From Arcobacter sp. F155 (GTDB taxonomy: Bacteria > Campylobacterota > Campylobacteria > Campylobacterales > Arcobacteraceae), in contig NZ_PDJU01000001.1 in assembly GCF_004116455.1 (NCBI RefSeq), positions 62,001 through 126,000 of the forward strand: a stretch of 64,000 nt of DNA, in the 5' to 3' direction. Shown here piece by piece: positions 35,990-45,072 of the stretch. The notes beneath the pieces are model-generated. The model was not told the origin of the DNA. It made no database searches and worked only from the letters and a program-made list of their open reading frames with translations. The translations under genes and the position numbers were made by a program. How positions within the stretch are numbered: position 1 is the stretch's first letter; each line of letters starts with the position of its first letter.

Positions 35990-36982
35990 TTGGCTATAAA
36001 AAAAGTACAAGAAGAGTTAGATAAACAATTAGAATTTTTTTGTGATAGTTTAAAATCTAATAACTCTTTTTTACAAATGCTATTCGATACAGTTCCTAAC
36101 CCTATGTTCTACAAAGATAGAAGTGGAAGATATCTATATTGTAATGATGCTTTTTCTAAAACAATTCTAGGAATAAGTAAGGAAGAAATAGAAGGGAAAA
36201 CTCTTTATGAACTTCCTGATCTTATTCCAAAAGAGTATGCAGATATTTATAAGCAAAAAGACGAAGAACTTTTTAATAACCCTGGGGTTCAAAACTATGA
36301 AACAAAAGTAAAGTGTGCAGATTCTGAAGTTAGACATTACAACTTCTATAAGGCTACTTTTGTAGAAGATGGAACTGTTCTTGGGCTTGTGGGAGTTATG
36401 TTAGATATAACTTCATATAAACAAACAGTTGAAGAGTTAGATAGAAAAAACAAACTTTTAAGTGGACTAAGTAATACTGATTTTCTAACAAACTTAGGAA
36501 ATAGAAGATATTTTGAAAGCACCTTTAGTAAAAAATTAGCGTACTTAAATAGAACAGGGCAAGAGTTCTCTTTTGCTTTAATTGATATTGATTTTTTTAA
36601 AGATTTTAATGATAAGTTTGGACACCAAAAAGGTGATGAAGTTTTAACAGAAGTTGCAAGTATTATTAGAAGTACTCTAACTAGAGAAAATGATTTTTGT
36701 TTTAGATTAGGTGGAGAAGAGTTTGGTTTATTATTTAATACAAACTCACCGGAAGACTCATATGCCTTAATGGAAAAGCTAAGAACAAATATCATTGCAA
36801 AAGAAATAGATGCTGCAAATACTTCTATTTATCCATATCTAACTGTATCTATAGGTCTAGGAAATATTTTAAAAGCTCATAAAGATTTTACTTCAAGCAG
36901 TTTGTATAATAGTGTTGATAAACTTTTATATGAATCTAAAGAAAGAGGTAGAAATCAAACTAGAATGAAAAATTTCATCTAG
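35990..36982 (+). CDS. PAS-GGDEF diguanylate cyclase
   Basis: Makes c-di-GMP. The 330 residues comprise one PAS domain (about 22-140, FDTVPNPMFYKDRSGRYLYCN) and a GGDEF domain (about 160-328) with SNTDFLTNLGNRRYF, IDIDFFKDFNDKFGHQKGD and the active loop RLGGEEFGLLF. REND lies five residues before GGEEF, the RxxD inhibitory site, so product feedback is likely. No membrane segment, so it is cytoplasmic. Start is TTG at 35990 with AAAAGGAG 7 bases upstream. It converges on the chemoreceptor at 36995. Confidence 0.92.
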   Translation: MAIKKVQEELDKQLEFFCDSLKSNNSFLQMLFDTVPNPMFYKDRSGRYLYCNDAFSKTILGISKEEIEGKTLYELPDLIPKEYADIYKQKDEELFNNPGVQNYETKVKCADSEVRHYNFYKATFVEDGTVLGLVGVMLDITSYKQTVEELDRKNKLLSGLSNTDFLTNLGNRRYFESTFSKKLAYLNRTGQEFSFALIDIDFFKDFNDKFGHQKGDEVLTEVASIIRSTLTRENDFCFRLGGEEFGLLFNTNSPEDSYALMEKLRTNIIAKEIDAANTSIYPYLTVSIGLGNILKAHKDFTSSSLYNSVDKLLYESKERGRNQTRMKNFI

Positions 36983-36994
36983 TTTGATATTTTT

Positions 36995-39349
36995 TTATTT
37001 TTGAGTAAATTTATTTTTATTTGTTGCTTCTACAATATCATCTGCAATTGAGTTTGTCTCTTGTGCAATGAAGTTTGTTTTATCTGCAATTGAAGCATTC
37101 TCTTGAGTAAATCTATCTAATTGATTTACCGCATCACTAATTTGATTCATTCCTGAACTTTGTTCATTAGCTGCATTTGTAACATCATTGATTAGATTAT
37201 TAGTTTGTTTGATATTTTCTTCAAGTTCTTGGAAACCATCAATCATCTCAGAACTAATATTTTTACCATCATTTGCTTTAATTGTCGCATCTTCAACTAA
37301 GTCTTTAATCTCTTTAGCCGCTTCAGCAGATCTAGATGCTAAGTTTCTAACTTCAGCTGCAACAACTGCGAAACCTTTACCAGCTTCACCAGCAGTAGCT
37401 GCCTCAACAGCTGCATTAAGAGATAGAATATTTGTTTGGAAGGCAATTTGATCAATTACTGTAATTGCTTCATTAATCATAGTTACTTTCTCATTTATCT
37501 CTTCCATTGAAACAGAAGTTCTAGTTGCTAAATCTTTACCTTTATGTGCAGAGTTTTGAGTCTCAGAAGAGATTTTTAACATCTGTTGTGCTTTATCATT
37601 TGTTTGTCTAATATTACCAGTGATTTCTTCAATTGAAGCAGCAGTCTCTTCTAAAGATGCAGCTTGACTTGTAGCATTTTCACTTAATGTTTTAACATTA
37701 GTTGTTAACTCTAAAGATTTCTCTTGTAGAGTTTCACCATCTTCTTTATTGTCTTGAAGCATAATTGTTATCATTCTATTTAAGTTAAGAATGTCATTTC
37801 CAATTTTACCGCTACTTGCTTTATCAAGTGATTTAGTAAAGTCTCTACTAGCATAGTGCTCTAGTACTTCACTTAGGTTATTGATATTTTTACCTACAAG
37901 CTTTTCTAAGTTATCAAGCATATTGTTAAGTAAGTTTTTTAACTCTTCAAGTGATTCATTATTTGTTGAAGTTGAAATTCTTTCATTTAATAATCCATCA
38001 CTAACTCTGTTAACAATATCTTTTACTTCTGAAATAACTTTGTTGTCTTGTTCTATAATTGCTTTTGTTTTATCAATATTATCATTGATAAGAGAAGCCA
38101 TTTTTCCAATCTCATCATTTGCAGTAACTTCAATTGGGTTAATATCTTCTTTCTCTTTATTTACATATTTAAAGAAGTCAAGTAAACCATGTTGGAAATA
38201 CTCTAATGGATTAAATACAACTCTATTAAGAATAATAACAACGGCAATTGTTAAAATTATGATTAAAATTAAAACAGCAATAATTGAACTAACAATAGCA
38301 GATGCAATATTTTCTTCAGTTAAGTCATTTAGCTTTTTTAACTCCTCTTCTGTATCAATAATATATGCACCAGTTCCTATAATCATATCCCATGGTTCAA
38401 ATCTTTGTACATAAGAGAATTTTTCAAAGTCACCAGTTTTTCCTGGAATTGACCAGAAGTATTTAACTAAACCACCATTTTCAGAAGCATTTGCAGTTTT
38501 TACAATCTCTTGATAAAGGTATTTTCCTTTTTTATCTTGTAAATCTGTCATATCTTTTCCAACTAATGAAGCTTTTGCTCCATGAGCTAAAACAACATGA
38601 TTAGAATCATTTACCCAGAAGTATCCAGTTTTTCCATACTTCATAGTTCCAATAGCTTTTAATGCTTCTTGTTTCATCTTTTCACTAATGTCATCAATAT
38701 ATGCACCAGTACCAATAATCCAGTTGTATGGCTTAAACACCTTTACAATAGAAGCTTTAAATACAGTTTTCTTACTACTTGGATTATAGAATGAGTATTC
38801 AATAAATGCTTCATCTTTTTTATTTTTGTTTAGTGCTTCTACACCTAATTCAACAAAAGGAACTTTAGGCGTATTTTTAAAGTATTGTCCACTTAATTCC
38901 TTTTTGATTGGGTGCATAACCATTTTATAGTTAAAATCATTTACCCAAAAATATCCAGATGTACCATATCTAGTATTTTCAATAATAGACTTGATTCTTT
39001 CCTTGAGTGCTTGTTCACTTAAGATATTTTTATTTTTCTCATATTCTGCTTCAATAATAGAAAATAAAAATCCAGATTGTTCTGTAATATAGTCTTCAAC
39101 TTCACTTTTTACTTTATCTTTTGCAGTTCTTTCATAATATGACTCAACTGTTTCAATAGCTAAAGAAACATAGTTTTTAAGCTCTTTCTCTTTATTTTCA
39201 TAGGCAGTTTTTTCAGTTTGATTAACTACTAATGTTGATGCACTTTTTAAAGATGAAACAACTTCAAATAACATATAAAGAGCTACTACTAAAATAGCAA
39301 TAATTACTGTTGATAAAAGCTTAACTTTTATAGAAGCATTTTTTATCAT
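36995..39349 (-). CDS. Methyl-accepting chemotaxis protein with double Cache sensor
   Basis: Chemoreceptor of 784 residues. TM1 is at about 10-30. The periplasmic sensor has two tandem Cache units, each with a [10 protein letters not shown] motif ([21 protein letters not shown] and [21 protein letters not shown]), a form often binding small organic acids. TM2 is at about 345-370, followed by a linker with [14 protein letters not shown], then the signalling hairpin [20 protein letters not shown]. No CheR-docking tail. The linker and hairpin are close to those of the receptor at 9630, pointing to shared ancestry of the cytoplasmic half with swapped sensors. Confidence 0.94.
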   Translation of the reverse strand: MIKNASIKVKLLSTVIIAILVVALYMLFEVVSSLKSASTLVVNQTEKTAYENKEKELKNYVSLAIETVESYYERTAKDKVKSEVEDYITEQSGFLFSIIEAEYEKNKNILSEQALKERIKSIIENTRYGTSGYFWVNDFNYKMVMHPIKKELSGQYFKNTPKVPFVELGVEALNKNKKDEAFIEYSFYNPSSKKTVFKASIVKVFKPYNWIIGTGAYIDDISEKMKQEALKAIGTMKYGKTGYFWVNDSNHVVLAHGAKASLVGKDMTDLQDKKGKYLYQEIVKTANASENGGLVKYFWSIPGKTGDFEKFSYVQRFEPWDMIIGTGAYIIDTEEELKKLNDLTEENIASAIVSSIIAVLILIIILTIAVVIILNRVVFNPLEYFQHGLLDFFKYVNKEKEDINPIEVTANDEIGKMASLINDNIDKTKAIIEQDNKVISEVKDIVNRVSDGLLNERISTSTNNESLEELKNLLNNMLDNLEKLVGKNINNLSEVLEHYASRDFTKSLDKASSGKIGNDILNLNRMITIMLQDNKEDGETLQEKSLELTTNVKTLSENATSQAASLEETAASIEEITGNIRQTNDKAQQMLKISSETQNSAHKGKDLATRTSVSMEEINEKVTMINEAITVIDQIAFQTNILSLNAAVEAATAGEAGKGFAVVAAEVRNLASRSAEAAKEIKDLVEDATIKANDGKNISSEMIDGFQELEENIKQTNNLINDVTNAANEQSSGMNQISDAVNQLDRFTQENASIADKTNFIAQETNSIADDIVEATNKNKFTQK

Positions 39350-39493
39350 TATTTATCCTTTACTTTCTTCTTTTATCAAAATTATTATACTATTTTTTTA
39401 TTATATTTAAAATAAAGTTATCTTTATCAAATGCCCGTTGGGTGGGTTATGATAGTCGTTATCGTTTATTACAAATATGACTTATGTGACACA

Positions 39494-40354
39494 TTAATAT
39501 ATTACTTTTATTGGAAGATAGAAGTCTAGTTCAAAAAACTCATTATTATCAACAAAATGGTTTTTCTTATAAATTGAATAAGAAGGGGTTGTTTTTGCTT
39601 CATATCCTGAGTTAGGAAGCCATTCATTGTATATATAAGCCATGTATTTTAGTACGTCTCCATATTTACCCTTTAAAGTAAATACAGCACAAATACTACT
39701 TGGAAGTTCTAAAATAGGAAGGTTCGGAAATTTCTCTTCATCTACTTTTATACAAGCTATATATGAAGCTTCTTCTTTTAAAGTAATAGTTGGATTATCA
39801 TGTTGAATTCCTATTTGAATAGGGTTTTTAATCCCTAATTCAAAGCTTAGTGATAAAAGTCTTTGCCAAGTATTTGTGATGTTTTTTCCATAACCTTTAT
39901 GTCTGATATAAAGACACTTGATTGTTTCACAAAATTTGATTGTTGGTTCTATTTTCTCTTTTATTTCTAAGCTTTCATAACTTTTAATAATCTCTTGGGA
40001 AAACTTTTTATAACCATCTTTTTTCCACTCTTTAGGAGTGTAGTTAAACTTCTTTTTAAAAGCTTTTATAAAGGAAGAGTGAGAGTTAAAGCCACAAGCA
40101 TTTGCTATTTCACTAATAGTAGAGTACTTATTTACAATTAAAAGGTTTGCAGCTTTTTGTAGTCTTATTGAAGTAATCATCTCAAAAAGATTCATTCCTG
40201 TCTCTTCTTTAAAGATTCTATGGAAGTGATATTTACTTACAGAGTTATTTTTTGCTAGTTCATCTAATGTAATGTTTAATTCAATATTTTTATTGATATA
40301 AAAAATTGTGTCATTTACAATTTTAGAGCGAATCATCTTTGTATCTTTTTTCAT
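39494..40354 (-). CDS. AraC-family regulator with GyrI-like effector domain
   Basis: The AraC HTH pair lies at the N terminus (LDELAKNNSVSKYHFHRIFKE and ISEIANACGFNSHSSFIKAFKKKF), followed by a GyrI/SbmC-type small-molecule domain (about 125-287, LYIRHKGYGKNITNTWQRL). This layout is shared with SoxS/Rob-like drug-responsive activators. I start at MKKDTK (40354); a perfect TATAAT lies only 7 bases upstream, so the mRNA may be leaderless or translation may begin at the Met 18 bases on. It is divergent from an aminotransferase gene. Confidence 0.88.
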   Translation of the reverse strand: MKKDTKMIRSKIVNDTIFYINKNIELNITLDELAKNNSVSKYHFHRIFKEETGMNLFEMITSIRLQKAANLLIVNKYSTISEIANACGFNSHSSFIKAFKKKFNYTPKEWKKDGYKKFSQEIIKSYESLEIKEKIEPTIKFCETIKCLYIRHKGYGKNITNTWQRLLSLSFELGIKNPIQIGIQHDNPTITLKEEASYIACIKVDEEKFPNLPILELPSSICAVFTLKGKYGDVLKYMAYIYNEWLPNSGYEAKTTPSYSIYKKNHFVDNNEFFELDFYLPIKVIY

Positions 40355-40361
40355 AGAATTA

Positions 40362-40367
40362 TTATAC
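40362..40367 (-). promoter_or_regulatory. -10 box immediately before the AraC/GyrI gene
   Basis: Minus strand TATAAT with TTGTTC 18 bases upstream. The ATG of the regulator begins 7 bases after the -10, about where transcription should start. Confidence 0.6.
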
Positions 40368-40467
40368 CAAAAAATAGCAATATAGAACAAAAAAAATGAA
40401 ATTTAGGATAAAGAATAAAATCAAAAAAAATAGTAAAGTTCTAATAATAAAAATATTAGGAAAAGAA

Positions 40468-41568
40468 ATGAGCAATTTAAAAAGGTCATATATAAGAGAA
40501 ATTCTTGATGCTACAAATGAAGATACAATCTCATTTGCAGGTGGATTACCAAATGAAAAACTATTTCCATTAAAACAGATTAAAAAAGCAACAAACAAAG
40601 TTTTAAAAAAAGTTGATGCTTTGCAATATAGTAAATCAATTGGAGATGAAGCTTTAAGAAAAAAGATTGCAAAAATATATACTCAAAAGTTTGATTTTCC
40701 AACACAAGCTGATGAAATTTTAATAACAACAGGTTCTCAACAATCATTTGACATCATCAGTAAAACTTTTATTCATAAAGAACTATTTGTTCAAAAACCA
40801 ACTTATATTGGAGCATTAGGAGCTTTTAAAATTTTAAATAAAAGTTTAAATGACTTTACTGATACACAGAGTTTAAAGGCTAGAATGAGTGAAGATGATA
40901 CTTTATATTTAATGAGTGATTTTTCAAATCCAACATCTAAATGTATGTCATTAAAAGAAAGGTTAATTTTTGCAAGTTTATTAAAACAAAGTGATGCATA
41001 TTTAATTGAAGATGGTGCATATGGTTTATTAAGTTTTAATGGTAAAACAAGAAAACCAATCGCTTCATTATATGAAAAGAGTTTTCACTTAGGTTCATTT
41101 TCTAAAATAGTAGCACCAGGTCTTAGAGTTGGTTGGATTAGAACATCTAAAGAGAATATCGAAAAGCTTTTAATCGCAAAAGAGTCTTTAGATTTACATA
41201 CTTCTACTTTAAGTCAAATGATTATAAATCAATATTTAGAAGATAATGATTTATTTGAGCATATAAAGTTGATTAGAAAAGAGTATAAATCAAAGATGAA
41301 TTATATGGCAAAATGTATGGAAGAGTATCTACCTTCTTTTAAGTTTGAAAAACCAAAGGGCGGAATGTTTATTTATGGAAAATTTGAAAAAGATAGTTTA
41401 GAATTAGCAAAAAAAGCTTTAGAAAAAAATGTAGCTTTTGTTCCTTCTTGTGTATTTGATATAAATGAAGAAAAATCTACACATGCAAGATTCAATTTTA
41501 CAAATAGTTCTAAATCACAGATGAAAGCAGGGATTAAAACAATAGCAAAAATACTAAATAAAGACTAA
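40468..41568 (+). CDS. PLP-dependent aminotransferase, class I (LysN/2-aminoadipate type)
   Basis: Fold-type I aminotransferase of 366 residues resembling the catalytic half of MocR proteins and 2-aminoadipate aminotransferase: ISFAGGLPNEKLFPL, LQYSKSIGDEALRKKIAKIY, ILITTGSQQSFDIISK, and the PLP-Lys motif HLGSFSKIVAPGLRVGW. It lacks the GntR DNA-binding domain of MocR. I start at MSNLKRS (40468) behind AGGAAAAGA; the frame is open 24 codons upstream but that stretch is Lys-rich and lacks a ribosome site. The amino donor and acceptor cannot be read from sequence. Confidence 0.88.
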   Translation: MSNLKRSYIREILDATNEDTISFAGGLPNEKLFPLKQIKKATNKVLKKVDALQYSKSIGDEALRKKIAKIYTQKFDFPTQADEILITTGSQQSFDIISKTFIHKELFVQKPTYIGALGAFKILNKSLNDFTDTQSLKARMSEDDTLYLMSDFSNPTSKCMSLKERLIFASLLKQSDAYLIEDGAYGLLSFNGKTRKPIASLYEKSFHLGSFSKIVAPGLRVGWIRTSKENIEKLLIAKESLDLHTSTLSQMIINQYLEDNDLFEHIKLIRKEYKSKMNYMAKCMEEYLPSFKFEKPKGGMFIYGKFEKDSLELAKKALEKNVAFVPSCVFDINEEKSTHARFNFTNSSKSQMKAGIKTIAKILNKD

Positions 41569-41635
41569 AATTATTTTATATATGTAAGTTGCATATTTTA
41601 TACATTTTTTTAGTAGAAATAGAGCTTAATTTTTG

Positions 41636-41641
41636 TATAAT
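41636..41641 (+). promoter_or_regulatory. -10 box for the purine permease
   Basis: TATAAT with T-rich upstream sequence, 34 bases before the ATG at 41675. The leader is too short for a purine riboswitch. Confidence 0.55.
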
Positions 41642-41674
41642 TATCCCTTAATTTTAAATTTTAAGGACATATTT

Positions 41675-42961
41675 ATGTTTAAGCTAAACGAACATAAAAC
41701 AAATGTTTTTACTGAATTATCTGCTGGATTTACAACATTTTTAACAATGATGTATATTGTTCCTGTAAATGGTTTTATTTTAGCCGATGCGGGACTTCCA
41801 ATGGAAGCAGTAATCACAGCAACTGCGTTAATTACTATTTTAGCAACACTATTTAGTGGTTTATGGTCAAATACTCCAATTGCAATGTCAGTTGGTATGG
41901 GATTAAATGCATACTTCTCTTATGGGTTAGTATTAGGTATGAACATACCATGGCAAACAGCTTTAGGAATCGTATTTCTATCAGGTATTTTATTTGTGAT
42001 TTTATCTTTTACAAACTTTAGAGTTTGGATTATGACTTCAATTCCAATGAACCTAAGACGTGCAATTTCTGCTGGTATTGGTACTTTTATTGCATTTATT
42101 GGTTTAAAACAAATGGGAATGATTGTTGATAATGAAGCAACATTAGTTGCTTTAGGAGACTTCTCTAACTCAAATGTTTTACTTGGGGTTCTAGGATTAG
42201 TTTTATCTTTTGCTTTTTATTCATATAAAGTAAAAGGAGCTTTTGTTCTTTCTATTGGAATCACATCTGTTGTTGCTTGGTCAACAGGACTTGGTGAATT
42301 ACCTACTGAACTTTTAAGTGCTCCTGCTTCAATTGCACCAATTGCTTTTGAGCTTGATATTGCAAGTGCACTAACACTTTCTTTATTACCTGTAATAATC
42401 ACATTCTTAATTACTGATATGTTTGATACTTTAGGTACTTTAACTGGTGTTGGAACAAGAGCAAAATTATTCCAAGAGAATAATAAAGATGATAAATCTT
42501 TACAAAAAACATTAGAAGCGGATGCAATGGCAACTACTGCTGGATCACTTCTTGGAGTATCTACAACAACTGCATTTATTGAAAGTGCATCAGGGGTAGA
42601 AGAGGGTGGAAGAACAGGTTTAACAGCTGTATTTACAGCAGCATTTTTTGTTTGTACACTTTTTATGCTACCATTATTTAAATCAATTCCAGGAAATGCA
42701 ATTTATCCTGTTTTAGTTGTTGTTGGTGTATTAATGTTTACAGAGTTAGGTAAAATCAACTTTGAAGACACAGATTTAGCAACAAGTGCAGGTGCATTTT
42801 TCATCGTAGTTTTAATGCCATTAACTTTTTCTATTACAAATGGTATTGCTGCAGGATTTCTAGTTTATACTATTATTAAATTAGCTAGAAATGAATACAA
42901 AGACTTAAACTTAGGGATTTTAGTAATTACATTCATAAGTTTATTAGCATTTATTTTATAA
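41675..42961 (+). CDS. NCS2/AzgA-type purine permease
   Basis: Membrane permease of 428 residues in the AzgA branch of NCS2, usually importing hypoxanthine, guanine or adenine with H+. Signatures: ELSAGFTTFLTMMYIVPVNGF near the N terminus, GMGLNAYFSYGLVLG, ITDMFDTLGTLTGVG and LGVSTTTAFIESASGVEEGGRTGLTA. I start at MFKLNEH (41675), 8 bases after AAGGA. The phosphoribosyltransferase gene follows after 10 bases, so uptake and salvage are encoded together. Confidence 0.92.
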   Translation: MFKLNEHKTNVFTELSAGFTTFLTMMYIVPVNGFILADAGLPMEAVITATALITILATLFSGLWSNTPIAMSVGMGLNAYFSYGLVLGMNIPWQTALGIVFLSGILFVILSFTNFRVWIMTSIPMNLRRAISAGIGTFIAFIGLKQMGMIVDNEATLVALGDFSNSNVLLGVLGLVLSFAFYSYKVKGAFVLSIGITSVVAWSTGLGELPTELLSAPASIAPIAFELDIASALTLSLLPVIITFLITDMFDTLGTLTGVGTRAKLFQENNKDDKSLQKTLEADAMATTAGSLLGVSTTTAFIESASGVEEGGRTGLTAVFTAAFFVCTLFMLPLFKSIPGNAIYPVLVVVGVLMFTELGKINFEDTDLATSAGAFFIVVLMPLTFSITNGIAAGFLVYTIIKLARNEYKDLNLGILVITFISLLAFIL

Positions 42962-42971
42962 GGGTTTTTAT

Positions 42972-43418
42972 TTGGAAAAATATTATTACGGATACGAAGA
43001 GTTTAAAGAAGATACTCAAGTTTTAGTTGACAAGTGTAGAGGTTTTGAGCCAGACATTCTTTTAGCAGTTGCAAGAGGTGGTTTAACACTTTCTCACTTA
43101 ATGGCGCAAGCTTTAGATATGAGAAATCTATATGCATTAAACTCTATTCACTATGAAGGTGAATTAAAACTTGATACATTCAATATTTTTAATATTCCTG
43201 ATGTATCTCATGCAAAAAGAGTATTAATTATTGATGATATTGTTGACTCTGGTGAAACTATGAGAGAAATTTTAAAAGTATTACACGAAAAATTTCCTGA
43301 AGTAGAGTTCAAATTAGCAACAATCTTTAGAAAAGAAACAGCTGTTTTACAACCTGATTATTCTGTAAAAGAAGCTGACAAATGGATTGACTTCTTTTGG
43401 GAAGTTGACGTAAAATAA
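42972..43418 (+). CDS. Purine phosphoribosyltransferase
   Basis: Type I PRTase of 148 residues with the PRPP loop VLIIDDIVDSGETM and PPi-loop region LLAVARGGLTLSHLMAQAL. The end KWIDFFWEVDV fits xanthine/guanine PRTases (W-I-x-F-P/F-W). It converts imported purine base to nucleotide. Start is TTG at 42972 with AAGGG 7 bases upstream. Context with the AzgA-type permease supports purine, but base specificity (guanine, xanthine or hypoxanthine) is not certain. Confidence 0.88.
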   Translation: MEKYYYGYEEFKEDTQVLVDKCRGFEPDILLAVARGGLTLSHLMAQALDMRNLYALNSIHYEGELKLDTFNIFNIPDVSHAKRVLIIDDIVDSGETMREILKVLHEKFPEVEFKLATIFRKETAVLQPDYSVKEADKWIDFFWEVDVK

Positions 43419-43445
43419 CAGTTTAGATTATTCTAAACTGTTGTT
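43417..43445 (+). terminator. Hairpin after the purine salvage operon
   Basis: AACAGTTTAGA (43417-43427) pairs perfectly with TCTAAACTGTT (43432-43442) around TTAT. The T tail is weak. Confidence 0.6.
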
Positions 43446-43512
43446 CTCTATAAATTATATACTTTCTATATAAATCTTTACTATTTCAGATAACTTTCAA
43501 GTCATTTTATTG

Positions 43513-43518
43513 TATAAT
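43513..43518 (+). promoter_or_regulatory. -10 box for small HTH-like gene
   Basis: TATAAT 34 bases before the ATG at 43553, with TTTTATTG upstream. Confidence 0.55.
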
Positions 43519-43552
43519 GTTTTCACAAATTTAAATTATGGAATAGGACGAG

Positions 43553-43834
43553 ATGACTTTTATTGAATTTAAAAAACTTTTACTAGATGCAGAACTTACA
43601 ATACCTAAATTTACAGCTTTAATTAAAGTTAGTGAAAAGAACATTCAATCTTACAAGAAAAAAGAACAAGTACCAAATGCAATTGCAGCAGTAGCAGCTT
43701 GTTTTGCAAAAATGAATCAAGAAGGTATGGATTATAAGACTTTAATAAATGACCTTGATTTAACAAAAAAAGAGAAAAAAGGCGCTGGTTTTTCTTCAAA
43801 AAAGAAAGATAAAAAAAATAAAGAAAACGATTAA
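43553..43834 (+). CDS. Small HTH-like protein with Lys-rich tail
   Basis: 93 residues. The first 60 read like a Cro/XRE-type helix-turn-helix (FKKLLLDAELTIPKFTALIKVSEKNIQSYKKK), where a non-identical residue set follows the usual helix pattern. The last 25 residues are almost all Lys, Asp, Asn and Ser (from KKEKKGAGFSS on), a disordered basic tail that could bind nucleic acid. AATAGGACG precedes the ATG. Similar short proteins are common in Campylobacterota, but no function is known to me. Confidence 0.6.
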   Translation: MTFIEFKKLLLDAELTIPKFTALIKVSEKNIQSYKKKEQVPNAIAAVAACFAKMNQEGMDYKTLINDLDLTKKEKKGAGFSSKKKDKKNKEND

Positions 43835-43876
43835 TCTTTTTTAGCTATACTTCCCAAAAAATTTTGGGAAAAGTAA

Positions 43877-44266
43877 ATGACACTAAATAAAAACGTTAGA
43901 TTTTTTCTAACAGTTTCTTCTATTATGATGGCACTTGCCATTGCAATTGGAGCTTTTGGAGCACATGGTCTAAAAGCAATTGTTTCAGCACAGTTACTAG
44001 TAACTTATAATACTGGTGTTGAATATCATTTTTATAACACACTAGGGCTTTTTGCAGCAACATTTATGATGTATTTAAAGCCTGACTCAAAAGGCGTAAA
44101 AATAGCAGCTTGGCTAATTTTAATTGGAATGATAATTTTTTCATTTTCATTATACGCTTTAGTTTTATTAAATATGCCTATTTTAGGTGCAATCACTCCT
44201 ATTGGAGGGACACTATTAATTATCGCATGGATAATGTTAGCAATTTCATTTTATAAGGAAAAATAG
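43877..44266 (+). CDS. DUF423 membrane protein (YgdD-like)
   Basis: Four-helix inner-membrane protein of 129 residues. IAIGAFGAHGLKAIVSAQLLVTYNTGVEYHFYNTLGLF is the DUF423 signature, followed by GAITPIGGTLLIIAW near the C terminus. Function is unknown in the family. GGGAAAAG lies before the ATG. The ion channel gene follows 3 bases later, so they may share an mRNA. Confidence 0.88.
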   Translation: MTLNKNVRFFLTVSSIMMALAIAIGAFGAHGLKAIVSAQLLVTYNTGVEYHFYNTLGLFAATFMMYLKPDSKGVKIAAWLILIGMIIFSFSLYALVLLNMPILGAITPIGGTLLIIAWIMLAISFYKEK

Positions 44267-44269
44267 TAG

Positions 44270-45070
44270 ATGAACGTAATTGAGAGAATTGAGCATATAA
44301 GAGATGCAAAATGGTTTTCTAACCTTACAACTTTTATTATTTTAGCATATGCTTCTGTTTTAGGATTTAAAACAATTGATGAAGTAGAGACTAATTATGC
44401 AATATTTTTACAGTTTGCAGATATTTTTGTAACTATATATTTTATCTTTGAAATAGCTATTAAAATGGTAGCAGAAAAGAAGTTTATTAACTTTTTTAAA
44501 TCAGGATGGAATCTTTTTGATTTTATTATTGTTGTAATTACTCTTTTACCTTTAGAGCAATCAGGTTTTGCAGCTATTGCAAGGATGTTAAGGGTATTTA
44601 GAGTTTTACGATTGTTTACAGCTCGACCTGAGCTAAAAGCAATTATTGATATGCTAATCAAGGCTATCCCAGCAATCATTGATATTGTGATTTTAATGTT
44701 TATCATTTTCTATATCTATGCAATTATTGGAAACTTCTATTTCCAAGATTTACCATCTGGATTATGGAAAGACTTCTTAATTTCAATGCTTACACTGTTT
44801 AGAGTTCTTACTTTTGAAGACTGGACAGATGTTATGTATGAGGCTATGGAAGTATATCCTATGGCTTGGATTTATTTTGTATCTTTTGTAATTATTGCAG
44901 CATTTGTATTCTTTAACCTTTTTGTTGCAGTTATTATTGGTGAAATGCAAAAAATTCAAGAAGCAGACTTCCATGAAGAAGTACATGAAGATAGTAAAAA
45001 ATTAGATATTTTATTAGAAGAGATTAAAACTTTAAGAGAAGAAGTTAAAGACTTAAAGAAAAAAGAGTAA
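44270..45070 (+). CDS. Voltage-gated cation channel, BacNav-like with acidic filter
   Basis: Six-helix voltage-gated channel of 266 residues, related to NaChBac and NavAb. S4 has Arg at 105, 108, 111 and 114 (RMLRVFRVLRLF). The pore ends in FRVLTFEDWTD, filter residues 181-187. NavAb has TLESWSM here; the Asp at 184 and Asp at 187 occupy the positions that, when made acidic in NavAb, give Ca2+ selectivity (CavAb). After S6 (about 198-225) a C-terminal coiled coil (about 240-265, LDILLEEIKTLREEVKDLK) should hold the tetramer. A Ca2+- or divalent-permeable channel is inferred, not proven. Confidence 0.88.
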   Translation: MNVIERIEHIRDAKWFSNLTTFIILAYASVLGFKTIDEVETNYAIFLQFADIFVTIYFIFEIAIKMVAEKKFINFFKSGWNLFDFIIVVITLLPLEQSGFAAIARMLRVFRVLRLFTARPELKAIIDMLIKAIPAIIDIVILMFIIFYIYAIIGNFYFQDLPSGLWKDFLISMLTLFRVLTFEDWTDVMYEAMEVYPMAWIYFVSFVIIAAFVFFNLFVAVIIGEMQKIQEADFHEEVHEDSKKLDILLEEIKTLREEVKDLKKKE

Positions 45071-45072
45071 CT

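Noticed and set aside
37881-38414. 177-codon plus-strand frame inside the chemoreceptor
   Set aside because: Antisense shadow; Ser/Leu/Phe-rich translation typical of reversed coiled-coil codons.
39450-39464. Fur-like sequence TGATAGTCGTTATCG upstream of the second chemoreceptor
   Set aside because: Only 12 of 15 bases match and it lies about 100 bases from the start codon, next to the convergent side of another gene; too weak to call.
41569-41674. Possible purine riboswitch before the purine permease
   Set aside because: The leader after the -10 box is about 27 bases, far too short for the aptamer, and no pairing pattern was seen.
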